Source: Agaricus subrufescens (Eukaryota > Basidiomycota > Agaricomycetes > Agaricales > Agaricaceae). From it: 64,000 nucleotides of DNA. This document shows positions 14,363 through 25,041 of this stretch, piece after piece. A model generated the notes under the pieces. The model was not told the origin of the DNA. It worked only from the letters and a program-made list of their open reading frames with translations, and ran no database searches. Position numbers and translations under genes: made by a program. The DNA lies in contig CM057069.1 of NCBI GenBank assembly GCA_029945375.1, forward strand, positions 1,054,001 to 1,118,000, read 5' to 3'. Numbering within the stretch: position 1 is the first letter of the stretch; each line of letters opens with the position of its first letter.

Positions 14363-16219
14363 TCGAATGACCCTGTGAGACCGGGATAATCATTCTACTA
14401 GGTTGATATGGAACACTACTGCCAACTTTTATTGCGACAGCATACTATGTGAGCGCGAAGTTTAAATTTTTGAAATGAACCAGTTAATACGATACGATTT
14501 CGCTCAATATGAAGAATGTCAGGCAAACTGAACTGGCACTTGAGTGTGTGGCATGTGGCTGCCGCGTACTGCGCTTGAACGAGAGGCGGCCGTTGATAGT
14601 TTTTTGATTGAATGGCCACACTGAGCATGTGCATGAGCATTGGATACGTTAATGTTAATCGACGGTTCATTGATCACGTTGACGTTCTGATGGAATTATC
14701 AGACCTGAATTTAGAGTTATTTCGGGTAAGCCATTTTCAGCCACTCTCTTCGAGCTGTCACGTAGTAGAGCTGTACCTAACATGTGGATCCTTGAGCTCC
14801 GCGAGCGGTGCTTTTACCACCGTCAAACCGGTGATATGCAGACTCGAATTCTGACAATCATCTGACGATACGTAAGGTTGTGCTTCATGGATTAATCTAG
14901 CGACGGTTTAGATGAATGTGATGCTTAATAATTTTTAGAGTTTTAAACGTGTGGATCGGTTGTACTGAGAACGATGCATTTTCAATGGGTATATATTATG
15001 CGATTGGTATCAGAATGTTAAGTTGACGCAGTATAGAAAGGCTCGAGAGCAGCTTCAAGAAGGAACAGTTTTGAAAACCCGGTTGGAGGCCTGGTCTCTC
15101 GGAGGCTGACGGGGCTCCCGCGTACATTGTATGTGGCAATGCTCTCTCATAAAGCTAGTGTTATCTATGTGCGGACCCTGGTAAAAAAAGCCTCAGATAT
15201 GTTCTTGAAAAGTCCAAGAGATGATTATCATTGAGGCCACTTTTTGATAAACATAAAATTCAAAAGGAGATCCCCAGTGTTTTGGGTGAGGTCTCTTTTT
15301 GAATGATTTGAGATTGAAGGACTTTTGTTCTTAAAATACTATCAAGGTATATGTTTGTCATGTGCTTCTTGAAACCTTCTGACGTTGGTTTTATGAATTC
15401 TTTTGATAGTGATACTGTGGGATGATAAACGAATGTGATAGGCATTTGGGAGCGAGTGGTAGCGGCGCCGCTTTGAGAACTTTGTCACTTACTCCTTTTG
15501 AAGAAGTGGCACTGCTCATTGAGGCGTATCAGTGAAACACACACACGCATATATAATTATATATAACACTGAAGTGTTTCCAGTCCGTTGGTTCATGGGC
15601 GTATTGAACACCGAAATCTAGAGCACGTTATAGTGTCTGAAAGGGCAGAGAGCATTGTAAAGTGCGAACGACCCCGAATAGAAAATTGTATTATCCGGTG
15701 ATCGGTGGGGTGGCTTCCTATAGGAAGCAGGTTTTTGGCTGTTTTGAATTCGCGGTGGAGAATGAAAAATGATCCAGTTTTTACTCTTATTATGTGAGGC
15801 GGGGGGAAACAAGCGTCATAGACAATGCATGAAACGGCTAACACCCTGAGGAACTTCTTTTTTTGAGAAGCCTACTGGTGTAGTGGGGTGCTGGGTGACC
15901 TAACAAAGATGAATGGGAGGAATGGTAAGCGGCACCCGCCGATCTGGATTTGTAGTGGCTTCAAAACCCGAACTGGGACGAGATGTATGAACCTCAAATT
16001 GAACGGTTCGATGTTTAGCCAGAGTAAAATAACACTTTCTCAATATATTCGCTGTTAGGGTTTGATAATCGCCGAAGCTTGGAGTGCTGGAAACTGCCTC
16101 CGTCTAGCTGCCGTTGCGTAGACAGAATAAAATGACCGCGCGGCGCGTTGGACAGCCTCTGACCTCTAATCAAACCTGATAGATCTATTTCTAAAAGTGG
16201 GTTGACCATACCTTGACCT
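14363..16219. other. intergenic region with no recognisable gene
   Basis: Nearly 1.9 kb between PIH1 and the segmental duplication. Only short, unconvincing ORFs occur. A small AT-rich patch with an (AC/AT) run lies near 15540-15565. I found no tRNA, LTR or transposase signal. Confidence 0.6.
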
Positions 16220-16602
16220 CAAATGCATATAGCACCATTGTAACCCACAACAAATTCAAGCATTCTTCATTGACAAAATCATCCACTTATACCCGAGGGG
16301 AGAGTTGAGCGACTGAGGCGAACATTACTCTGGCAAGCCATACGAAAATTAGATTGGTAAGCACCTGACGTCTCTTACCCGAGCCGAACCCCAAGTGTAA
16401 ACCCGGTCTGAAGGTCCTAGAATTCGAAGTAGTGATACAAGTATTACAGAATAACGTTACTAGTATACAATGATACAGAATGAACAGAACTAGAAGGTAC
16501 TACCATGGGCATATGTGAATAACTGAAGTTTGGGAACACAACAAAGAACAATCAAGAGGAGCGGGAAAGAGCCGGTCGTGATTCTTATCGCATAAAGTGT
16601 TA

Positions 16603-17486
16603 TCAGCCACCAGCCTTGCCAAGAAGAGCATATCCGCCACCTTGAGGGGCATGGAGCTATTAATGCATAACGTTTCGCAACCAAGTGTAATTAGGGTGGC
16701 GTAAGGACATACCCTGCCATAGCACCTTACACAGTACGGAACACCATCGTGGTCACGTAGACAATTAGAATCCATTGCATGTATATGTGGTAGGACCGGA
16801 CTGCGTTAGAGCGCCGGTATATGAATCCTTGGTTACAAAAAAAAAAGACGTTTAGAATCCATGAGCGCGTTGCAATCACGACATCGAAGGCAATTTTTGT
16901 ATCATATTTGACCGATCGCTTTGACCTAGAATCGGGTTTAGTATAAAGCTAGTATCTTATCACAGAAATGACCCACTTGCTCTACGAAATAGACTCGCTG
17001 AGAGCATGTGGGACAGTGAGGAGATTCTGGACCCCATTTACGAGAAGAACCGCCAGTCGGTGTGCCTGTCTTCTCGAAGTTGAGTTTGGCACCCAAGGCT
17101 GCACCATATCGAGTTCCGGTCGTTTTCGGCACAAGATTGTTAATACCATCCTGTTCCAAAAGATTCAGGGCGGCGGACGCAGTATTGGTACCTTTTCCAT
17201 AAGTGGAGAAAGAAGGAGTTTACAGACGTTTGGATTCGTCAGCTGGAAATTCAGGACACTGTTTGGAGGATCGATCAGGGACAGGATGTTCAACTGCCGG
17301 AGAAGCCTTTGAATCGGGCCAAGGGGCAGTTGTACCCTCTTGAAATCCTACATCCCTTCCTGACTGCGGGCGCTTAGGATAAGAAGTGGGCACTGCCTTG
17401 GACAGGAAAGGCCACCCAGTAGGTACAGAGAAACCGGCCCTGGTCGAGGATGCTGGGCAGCGCTGGATGCCACCAAAGGGATGCAT
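16603..17486 (-). pseudogene. decayed LIM-domain protein gene (copy A)
   Basis: Close copy of the intact LIM gene at 19,073-20,380. Three independent lesions are visible. First, a deletion joins MHPFGGIQRCP directly to the linker, so almost the whole first LIM domain is missing; the junction has GGG microhomology. Second, a stop codon follows ESKRL near 17,219, where the intact copy has TAT (Tyr). Third, about 70-80 bp are inserted into the second LIM domain near 16,790-16,855. The second-LIM cysteines CPTC and VRCY are still recognisable. Not expected to give a functional LIM protein. Confidence 0.87.
16775..16862. repeat. short insertion with A-tract inside the LIM pseudogene
   Basis: Compared with the intact copy, sequence between two occurrences of TTAGAATCCAT is extra. 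The repeats look like an 11-bp target-site duplication. The insert contains a run of ten A near its right end, as in retroposed short transcripts. Its source is not identified. Confidence 0.6.
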
Positions 17487-17646
17487 GTCGGTGGCAAATC
17501 AGTGGTTTCCAAAAAAGGTGGTGCTGATTGGACGTGATCGCGGACCTTGAGATATTATTATCTAGAAATGATGTGCCTATATATAACATCTAGCATAGAT
17601 CTGCCCAAAACGCCTCTTTATTTCTACCCCCCATCTTTCTTTCCCC

Positions 17647-18426
17647 ATGTCCGACGACGAGCAGCATGCACAGAACTTGGGGCAGGTGCATCCGCTCCGT
17701 CCCCGCCCTCCACACCGTCCGCCCTCATTTTCTTGAAAGGCGGACTCAGGTGCCTCGTTCACCTTCCCCATGCAATGGTCTTCTCTTGGCAAAAATGGGC
17801 ATGTCATGATCAAGGGTAACTTGTCTCCTTCCTTCCCACCGCTGCCGTCATCTGAAGCAACCAAAGTCTCACCTGCAAAATCGCCAACATGTTTACCTTT
17901 CAAACGGGCGATTACGCTGAGATTCGCCTTGTCGCCATCGATGTGAGTTACACCTATCGGCATTTTTGATTAAATCATTTAACAGCATCCAGATCTTCAC
18001 CGGTAGATCGATACTCTCGCTCGCTAGGAACCGACAGTGTCCAACCGCATAACCATAGGAAAGTATCTAACCCTCCACTCAAAACATGGATGTCCCCAAC
18101 GTTAGCCGTACTGAATATGCGCTCGTATGCTCTGGCTTTCTCCGTGCCTCTGAAACTAAACTCATTTCTCCTCGCTTCAAGTCAACATCGATGACGGTTT
18201 TTCGAACCTCATGACTACGGAAGGTAGCCCCAAGGACGACGTCAAGGTGCCTGACTCCGACATAGGAAAACACATACAAAACGAATTCGAAGGAGGCAAG
18301 GACCTCATTGTTACCGTCGCAGCCGCCATAGGGGAAGTGCAAGTGAGCTTTTCGTTCCCCGCTTTGAGATGTATTTCTAATATGCTACATCAGGCTGTCT
18401 TGTATAAGATTTCAACCTCTGTGTAG
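17647..18426 (+). pseudogene. decayed eIF5A gene (copy A), hypusination loop lost
   Basis: Copy of the intact eIF5A at 20,516-21,303. Exon 1 ([13 protein letters not shown]) and the later exon ([20 protein letters not shown]) are easy to align. The exon that should carry the hypusine loop differs: where the intact copy reads [16 protein letters not shown], this one reads FTFQTGDYAEIRLV in the corresponding frame, two residues shorter and lacking the modified lysine. The acceptor AG before that exon has also moved by one base, so splicing there would shift the frame. The C-terminus is altered (AVLYKISTSV). It cannot act as a normal eIF5A. Confidence 0.87.
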
Positions 18427-19072
18427 GGTTGTGGAAAAACCTCCAACAAGGTTTTTTCCCGGTAAATTACCACGACCCCCCTATAGGGAGGGGGGCTTTA
18501 CCAGTTCACTAGGTTATTTATCATACATATGATGAATTCTATTTCTAGCTCTAACTCATGTACAATAGTGCTAGACATTGAAATGACCGAAAATTCAGTA
18601 TCGTCGCCTTCAAAAAAATCTATTGTATGGCCATGGACTCTGTAGAATAACGAAAGGGCGTGATATCGGTGCACTCACAACATACCTTTACCCTGCATAC
18701 ATTAGCACTATTGTAACCCACAATAAATTCAAGCATGTTTCATTGACAGAATCGCCCACTTGTACCCAAGGGTAGAGTTGAGCGATTGAGGCGAGCATTA
18801 CTCTGGCAAGTCGTACAAAAATTGGATCAGTAAGCACTTGATGTCTCTTACCCGAGCCGAAGCCCAAGTGTAAATCCGGCCTGGAGGACCTGGATTTCGA
18901 AGTAGTGATACAAGTATTACAAGATATCGTTACCAGTATACAATGATACAGAATGAACAGAACTAGAAGGTACCACGGACATATGTAACTAACTGAAGTT
19001 TGGGAATACAACAAAGAACAGTCAAGAGCAGCGGGAAAGAGCCGATCGTGATTCTTATCGCGTAAAGTGTTA

Positions 19073-20380
19073 TCAGCCACCAGCCTTGCCAAGAAGGGCA
19101 TATCCGCCACCTTGAGGGCCATGGAGCTATCGATGTGTAGCGTTTCACGACCAAGTGTAATTAGGATCGTGTGAAGACATACCTTGCCATAGCACCTTAC
19201 ACAGTAAGGAACACCATCGTGGTCACGTAGACGGTTGGAATCCAGGAGCGCGTTGCATTCGCGACATCGGAGGCAATTTTTGTGCCATGTTTGACCGACC
19301 GCTTTGACCTAGAATCGAGTTGAGTATAGGATTAGTATTTTGCAATAGAAACAACCCACTTGCTCCGCGAAATAGACCCGCTTAGAGCATTTGGGACAAT
19401 GAGGAGACTCTGAACCCCATTTACGAGGAGAACCGCCAGTCGGTGTGCCTGTCTTCTCGAAGTTGAGTTTGGCACCCAAGGCTGCACCATATCGAGTTCC
19501 GGTCGTTTTCGGCACAAGGTTGTTGATACCTTCCTGTTCCAAAAGATTCAGGGCGGCGGAGGCGGTATTGGTACCTTTTCCATAAGTGGAGAAAGAAGGA
19601 GTATACAGACGCTTGGATTCAACAGCTGGAAATTCAGGAGGCTGTTGGGAGGCTCGATCAGGGACAGGACGCCCAACTGCCGGAGAAGCCTTTGAACCAG
19701 GCCAAGGGGCAGTTGTACCTTCTTGGAATCCCACATCCCTTCCCGACTGCGGGCGCTTAGCAGAAGGAGAAGTGGGCACTGCCTTGGACAGGGAAGGCGA
19801 AGGCGAACGGCCGCCCGGTTGGGGAGCACGAGGGGGCGAGATAGGCACAGAGAAACCGGCCCTGGTCGGGGATGCTGGGTTGGAAGAGGATTCTTTAACG
19901 GGTAGGTTGGCCTGACGGAGGTCGCGGGTGCTAAAATTCTTGGCGTAGCAAGTCTTACTGGGGAGACATGAGAAAAAGATACTGCTATTACCGCAAGTGC
20001 CTACCAGTATGGCTAAGGAATGATGTCAATGGAAGAGACGGCCGAGATGTGCGGGGGACGTGCCTGTTGGTCGTGCTCCACAAGACTGAACGAGTCGAGT
20101 CGCTTCTTGCATATCATGCAGGAGAGGCACGGCTGGGACATCTAAGGAAGAGCGCACTGCGGAGAAGACGAAAGGAGTACCTTGTGATAGAGCTGGGGAG
20201 AAGGGTCAGGAAGGGTCGCGACGGTGGGTGCCGGGAGAACGACGGACCTTTCTGCCGGGGCCCATGACCTGGGGGCGGTGAGCGGGGCGACGGGCGGGAA
20301 GGCGGCGGGCGTACCTGTTCGGCGGCGTAGACGGCCTGGGCGCATCGCGGGCAGCGCTGGATGCCGCCAAAGGGATGCAT
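19073..20380 (-). CDS. two-LIM-domain cysteine-rich protein
   Basis: Zinc-binding scaffold protein of the CRP type. LIM1 spans the first three or four exons: CPRC, then YHKPC, LSCMIC, and YCKTCY, fitting C-x2-C ... H-x2-C-x2-C-x2-C ... C-x2-C. A Pro/Ser-rich linker follows (APQPGGRSPSPSLSKAVPTS). LIM2 reads CPKC, TWHKNC, LRCREC, YCVRCY. The protein ends with GPQGGGYALLGKAGG and a TGA at 19,073. The start is the ATG at 20,380 (MHPFGGIQ). Fungal relatives are linked to actin and polarity, but the target here is unknown. Divergent from eIF5A; the pair is duplicated and decayed just upstream. Confidence 0.9.
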
Positions 20381-20515
20381 GTCGGCGGCGGGTAATTAGT
20401 GGTTTCCCAAAAAGGCAGCGCTGATTGGGCGTGATAGCGGACCTTGAAATAGGAAAATTTAGCAAAGATCTATCCAAAACGCCTCTTTATCTCTGCCCCC
20501 CATCTTCTTTTCCCC

Positions 20516-21303
20516 ATGTCCGACGACGAGCAGCATGCACAGACCTTCGAGCAGGTGCGCCCGCCCCGTCCCCGCTCTCCACACCCGCCCTCATCTTCTT
20601 GACAGGCCGCCTCAGGTGCCTCGCTCACCTTCCCCATGCAATGCTCTTCTCTCCGCAAAAACGGGCATGTCGTGATCAAGGGTAACTTGCCTCCTCCCCC
20701 CCGCTGCCGTCATCTGAAGCATCGCAGGTCGCCCCTGCAAAATCGTCGACATGTCTACCTCTAAAACGGGCAAGCATGGTCACGCCAAGGTTCACCTTGT
20801 CGCCATCGATGTGAGTCACGCCCATCGGTGTTTCCGATCAAATCAGTTAACAGCATCCAGATCTTCACCGGCAAAAAATTGGTAGGTCGTTACCCTCGCT
20901 CGCCAGGAACCTCGCCCAACCACATAACCATAGGAAGATATATCCCCCTCCACCCACAATATGGATGTCCCCAATGTCAACCGCAATGAATACCAGCTCG
21001 TATGCTCTGGCTTTCTTCGTGCCTCTGAAACCAAATTCATCTTTCCTCGCTTCAGGTCAACATCGATGACGGTTTTTTGAACCTCATGACTCAGGACGGT
21101 ACCCCCAAAGACGACGTCAAGGTGCCCGATTCCGACTTGGGAAAACAGATGCAAGCCGACTTTGAAGAAGGCAAGGATCTCCTTGTTACCATCATAGCCG
21201 CCATGGGGGAGGAACAAGTGAGCTTCTCATTCCCACTATGAGATGTATTTCTAATAAGCTACATCAGGCCATCTCGTACAAGGAAGCACCAAAGGGTTCT
21301 TAA
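20516..21303 (+). CDS. translation factor eIF5A
   Basis: Ribosome-bound elongation/termination factor that relieves stalling at Pro-rich stretches; requires hypusine. Exons join to [47 protein letters not shown], then the hypusination loop [19 protein letters not shown] with the modified lysine in TGK-H-G intact, [44 protein letters not shown] and EAPKGS. Length and order match the family, with a KOW/SH3-like N-domain and an OB-fold C-domain. Five short introns. Stop TAA at 21,301-21,303. It appears to be the only functional eIF5A copy in the window. Confidence 0.95.
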
Positions 21304-22136
21304 CTTTTCGAGCTATTCCCACTTGAGTATAACAAGCTCGCCGTCGTCAACTTGGGTAGTCTTGGAGGTTGGCAGTCATTATTTTGCGCTCCCTGGTTTT
21401 GATAGTTGTTAATCTAAGCGACTCTTCTGTTTACAACGCATAGTTTTGCACTGTATTTTTTCTCTGTACCACGATGAAGGATTAAAAATTCTAAAAGACT
21501 ATGTAACTGATATATCCATTCGTCTTCCAATTGCGATTTCCATTGCCGATACACGTGCGACTCCCGTATGAGCGTGCCGCGTTATTGCTGTACCATGGAG
21601 AACATAACCAGTGGGAATCGGTTATGCAGTCTGTGGGCCCATCTGCGTCCGGCTCGGGTCAGAAACTACGAAAGGGAGTACCTGTTTTCAGTGGCATGTG
21701 AGTTTCGCATCAGATTCCAAGGCAACTGCCCTGAAAAGGAATTGATTTTTGCAGAAATTTATTCAAATTACCCCGAATGGTAATCTTGGCGGTATTTCTT
21801 AAAATAGGAGCTTCTGTGGTTGAGGTGATCATGAGTGGTCTACCACAGGAAACATAGCTTCTTCAACCTTGGGCGGAGTGCTGCTGGATATCCTTTGCGA
21901 AGGGGAGCGAGCCGCACTGTCGATTCGTCAATTCGAGCGCTCGCCCCGGACGGTTGTCCGCATTATCAGCATTTTCCCAACGACTATCCCTGACTTTCCC
22001 TCGCATGCCGCACACCTCAGGGTCAACAGGATGGATACTTATAGTTCAGATGTTTGCTTCTGAAAACCGTTTCAAACCACCTGCCACCTTTCTTTGACAC
22101 TTTTTGCTTCCGGAGGTGTCGGGCTGGTCGTCAGAC
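21304..22136. other. intergenic between eIF5A and the GMC oxidoreductase
   Basis: About 0.83 kb holding the 3' flank of eIF5A and the promoter side of the oxidoreductase. Only short ORFs without recognisable domains; no repeat or RNA gene seen. Confidence 0.55.
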
Positions 22137-24881
22137 ATGCAATTCGCGAGGATTCTCACTGCAATTGTTTATGTTGGAGTTGCGTTTGCCACACTTGTCG
22201 ACCTTGACAGTTCTGCTGGGCTTGGGAAGCAGTTGTTAAGCCAACAATTTGAGTATGTCCAGTCGTTTTCTATGGATTTTGCATTGGTGACTTAATCCCA
22301 CTCTCAGCTACGTGGGTTCTCATAGACTATTCCATGGGAAAATCTTGTCAGTCTTATCTCTGTGGGATAGATCATCGTAGGTGGTGGAACCACAGGTCTC
22401 GCCCTTGCACGACGCCTCTCGGGGGACTTTCCGAATAAGAAAGTCCTCGTGCTCGAGGCCGGAAGATCAGGTGTTGATGAGTAAGTTTCCTTTCGCTCTA
22501 ATGTGGTCTACGCCATCAATCCCTCAAACACTCGAAAAAGTCCTCTTGTTACAATCCCCCAAAAGTCGTTTTCCTTCATCGGGTCGGATATCGATTGGCT
22601 TTATTTGGTATGCTCTCTCGATCGTCTAAGTCGTGATCTCTGATGGGGGGGCTTAATACTTCAAATAGACAGAGCCCCAAGGTCATGCTTCTAATCAGTC
22701 GATCAATTTGTCCCAAGGCAAAGTGGGTTGATGAACAATCTTTTTTCTTTTTTGTTTTTTTTTTCGTGTGAGGAGAAACGTTTGCTAAATGGGGATTACA
22801 GATTCTCGGTGGTGATTCGGCTGTTAATGGACTTGTATGGGGCCGTCCTGCGAAGGAGGATTGGGATGATTTTGAGCGACTGGGATCGCCTGGTTGGAAT
22901 TGGGAGAATTTGTACGGCAGTGCTCGCAAGGTCTGTATCGATACCCTTTCATTTTTCATTCGCTCAAGGTGATTGTATAGTCAGAAACTCTCAATGTTCC
23001 GGCTCTTCAGTTCGCAGAGGAATTTGGTTATTCTGTCAATCCTGCCTCGCATGGCAAATCTGGCCCTGTTGACACATCGTTTGCTCCGTTTGTTCCCCTG
23101 TATGTGCCCTGACTTCTTTGACTTCTTTTTTTTCTTATGACACAATGTACTAACTTGGGGTAATAGACAACACTTGAAGTTTATCAATGCATCCCTTGAG
23201 CTCGGTCACCCTCTAAATTTGGACCCTTATGCCGGTAACAATACGGGCGTCTGGTTCACACTTACTTCACAAACATCACGCAATGTTCGTGAGACGTCGG
23301 AATTTGCTTACTGTGCGCCGATACTCGTATGTTTTTTTTGGGTCAAGCGAGCTGACATGAGTTATCCTAGTTGACCCCGTCATCCATTCCCAAAACTTGA
23401 TCGTTTACATGCACGCAGTAGTCACCAAGCTTGATATTTCAAGTGCATCTAAAGGTCAGATTAAGAGCACGGGCGTAGAAGTGAGATTCCCGGATGGGTC
23501 TCTCGTCCCTGCCAAAATCAAGTCCAATGGAGAGGTTATTATGAGTGCGGGAACTGTCCGTACGCCCCAATTGTTGGAGCTTTCGGGCATCGGTAACAAG
23601 GGTATACTCCAAAAATTGGACATTCCTGTGAAGCTGGATTTGCCCGGTGTTGGTGAAAATTATGAGGACCAGTGAGTATAGTATTCGCCTATCAGGAATT
23701 AGACTCTAAATGGTTTATTAGTACTATTACTATTATGACTTACAAACTCAAGCCGGGATTCCTTTCTTTCGATGCGCTTTCATACAACGAGACGCTGCTG
23801 CAAGAGGTATGCATTTCGTTCAAGACGCATGACAGCGTGAAATTGACAAAGAGGCAATAGCAACAAGAGTTGTACGACAAGAAACGTTTAGGGTGGCTGG
23901 TGAGGCACATTAAAAAGAACTACGAGGCCACTCGTTCGATTCACTGACTTACAATGACGCCCTACAGACATTCGCTCAAGCTGTACTCAACTTTGCTCCA
24001 GCACAAACTATCTTGAACCAGGAAGAACTTCAAAAAGCAGAGACGCTCCTTCAGACAAAGCCCGATTCGATTTCACAAGACGCGTTTGATCTCATAAAGA
24101 AAAAAATCTCTGATGGTGTTCCTCAAATCGAATATCTCTTGGTATGTACGATTGGTTTTTGTCCATCGGAGGGCAGTGTTTTCATAATGAATTTACTAGT
24201 TCAACTCTTTTTCTGCCGGTACGGTCAAAGAAAACATGACTAGTTACGTTTCACTGGCCATAACCCAACTCCATCCTCTATCCCGTGGAAGCATCGTACG
24301 TCTTCCTTATCCCGACACGCTTTTCCTCTCCTCTAAGGAAACAATCACTAAAGCACATCAACACCACTTCCATTGACGATCATCCACTAATCAATCCTAA
24401 TGTATTCGAATCGGACTGGGACACGTTTGTGTTGGCGAAAGGAACCGCTTACGGTCGTCGATTCTTCGAAACCGAGTCTTTCAAGGAGATATTTGACTCG
24501 GATGAGGTCTTTCCTGGTTTAGACACTCAAACGGACGAGCAATGGGAACAATTCGTCAAAGATACTGTGAACATCGGTGTAGGTGATGTTTCTTCAAGTG
24601 GGGTTATTTATGTACTGATTTTGTTACCTGTAGTACCATTCTGTTGGCACAGCATCACTATTACCTCGAGAGAAGAACGGCGTTGTGGATCCTAATCTGA
24701 GAATTTATGGGACTGCCAACATTCGTGTGGCCGACTGTTCTATACTGCCTTTACTTGTGTCGGCTCATACTCAGGTAGGCTTCTCTCTCTTCGATTTTAT
24801 ATGTGCTAAAGTTGACGCTGGTTACAGACGACTGCTTATGCTATCGCGGAAAGGGCGGCCGATATCATCAAGTCGACTTGA
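22137..24881 (+). CDS. secreted GMC oxidoreductase (aryl-alcohol/glucose oxidase-like)
   Basis: FAD-dependent alcohol or sugar oxidase/dehydrogenase. The first 18-20 residues (MQFARILTAIVYVGVAFA) look like a signal peptide, so it is probably extracellular. After splicing, FDYIIVGGGTTGLALARRLS forms the dinucleotide-binding fold, followed by VLVLEAG, LGGDSAVNGLVWGRPAKEDW (GMC signature 1 region), VIMSAGTVRTPQLLELSGIG (signature 2), NIGYHSVGTASLLPR with the catalytic His, and IRVADCSILPLLVSAHTQ at the C-terminus. There are about ten short introns. The Asp-Tyr codons just before the FAD motif require a 4-nt exon (22,308-22,311). Substrate cannot be read from the sequence; such enzymes supply hydrogen peroxide during lignocellulose decay. 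Confidence 0.92.
22308..22311 (+). other. predicted 4-nt micro-exon (CTAC) of the GMC oxidoreductase
   Basis: Flanked by a 55-bp intron (GTATGT...CTCAG, 22,253-22,307) and a 59-bp intron (GTGGGT...GATAG, 22,312-22,370). Including it restores the conserved FDYIIVGGG; skipping it shifts the frame into an early stop. Confidence 0.7.
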
Positions 24882-25041
24882 CGAGAAAAGATACCCGGAT
24901 GTATCACCTCTTACTGAGATTTGTGGATTCAATTAATGGGAAACATGGATAACTACATAATCACCAAGAGCATAACGATTAAGGTCATGCATAATGGCAG
25001 ACATGTATCATAGAGATGTGCGGGAAAAAAAAGAGACAAGA

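Larger units (their letters stand above)
16220..18426. repeat. segmental duplication, copy A (decayed LIM/eIF5A pair)
   Basis: This segment aligns along its length to 18,690-21,303 in the same orientation. Matching landmarks run from the 3' flank of the LIM gene (ATTGTAACCCACAA) through to the last eIF5A exon. Copy A has lost about 0.47 kb of the LIM gene and gained a small insertion, so it is shorter than copy B. Both members of the divergent pair are disabled in copy A and intact in copy B. Confidence 0.9.
18690..21303. repeat. segmental duplication, copy B (intact LIM/eIF5A pair)
   Basis: Intact partner of the 16,220-18,426 segment. It contains the LIM gene (-) and eIF5A (+), divergent with 135 bp between start codons. 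Both copies share the promoter interval, for example CAAAACGCCTCTTTAT just upstream of the eIF5A start. Confidence 0.9.
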
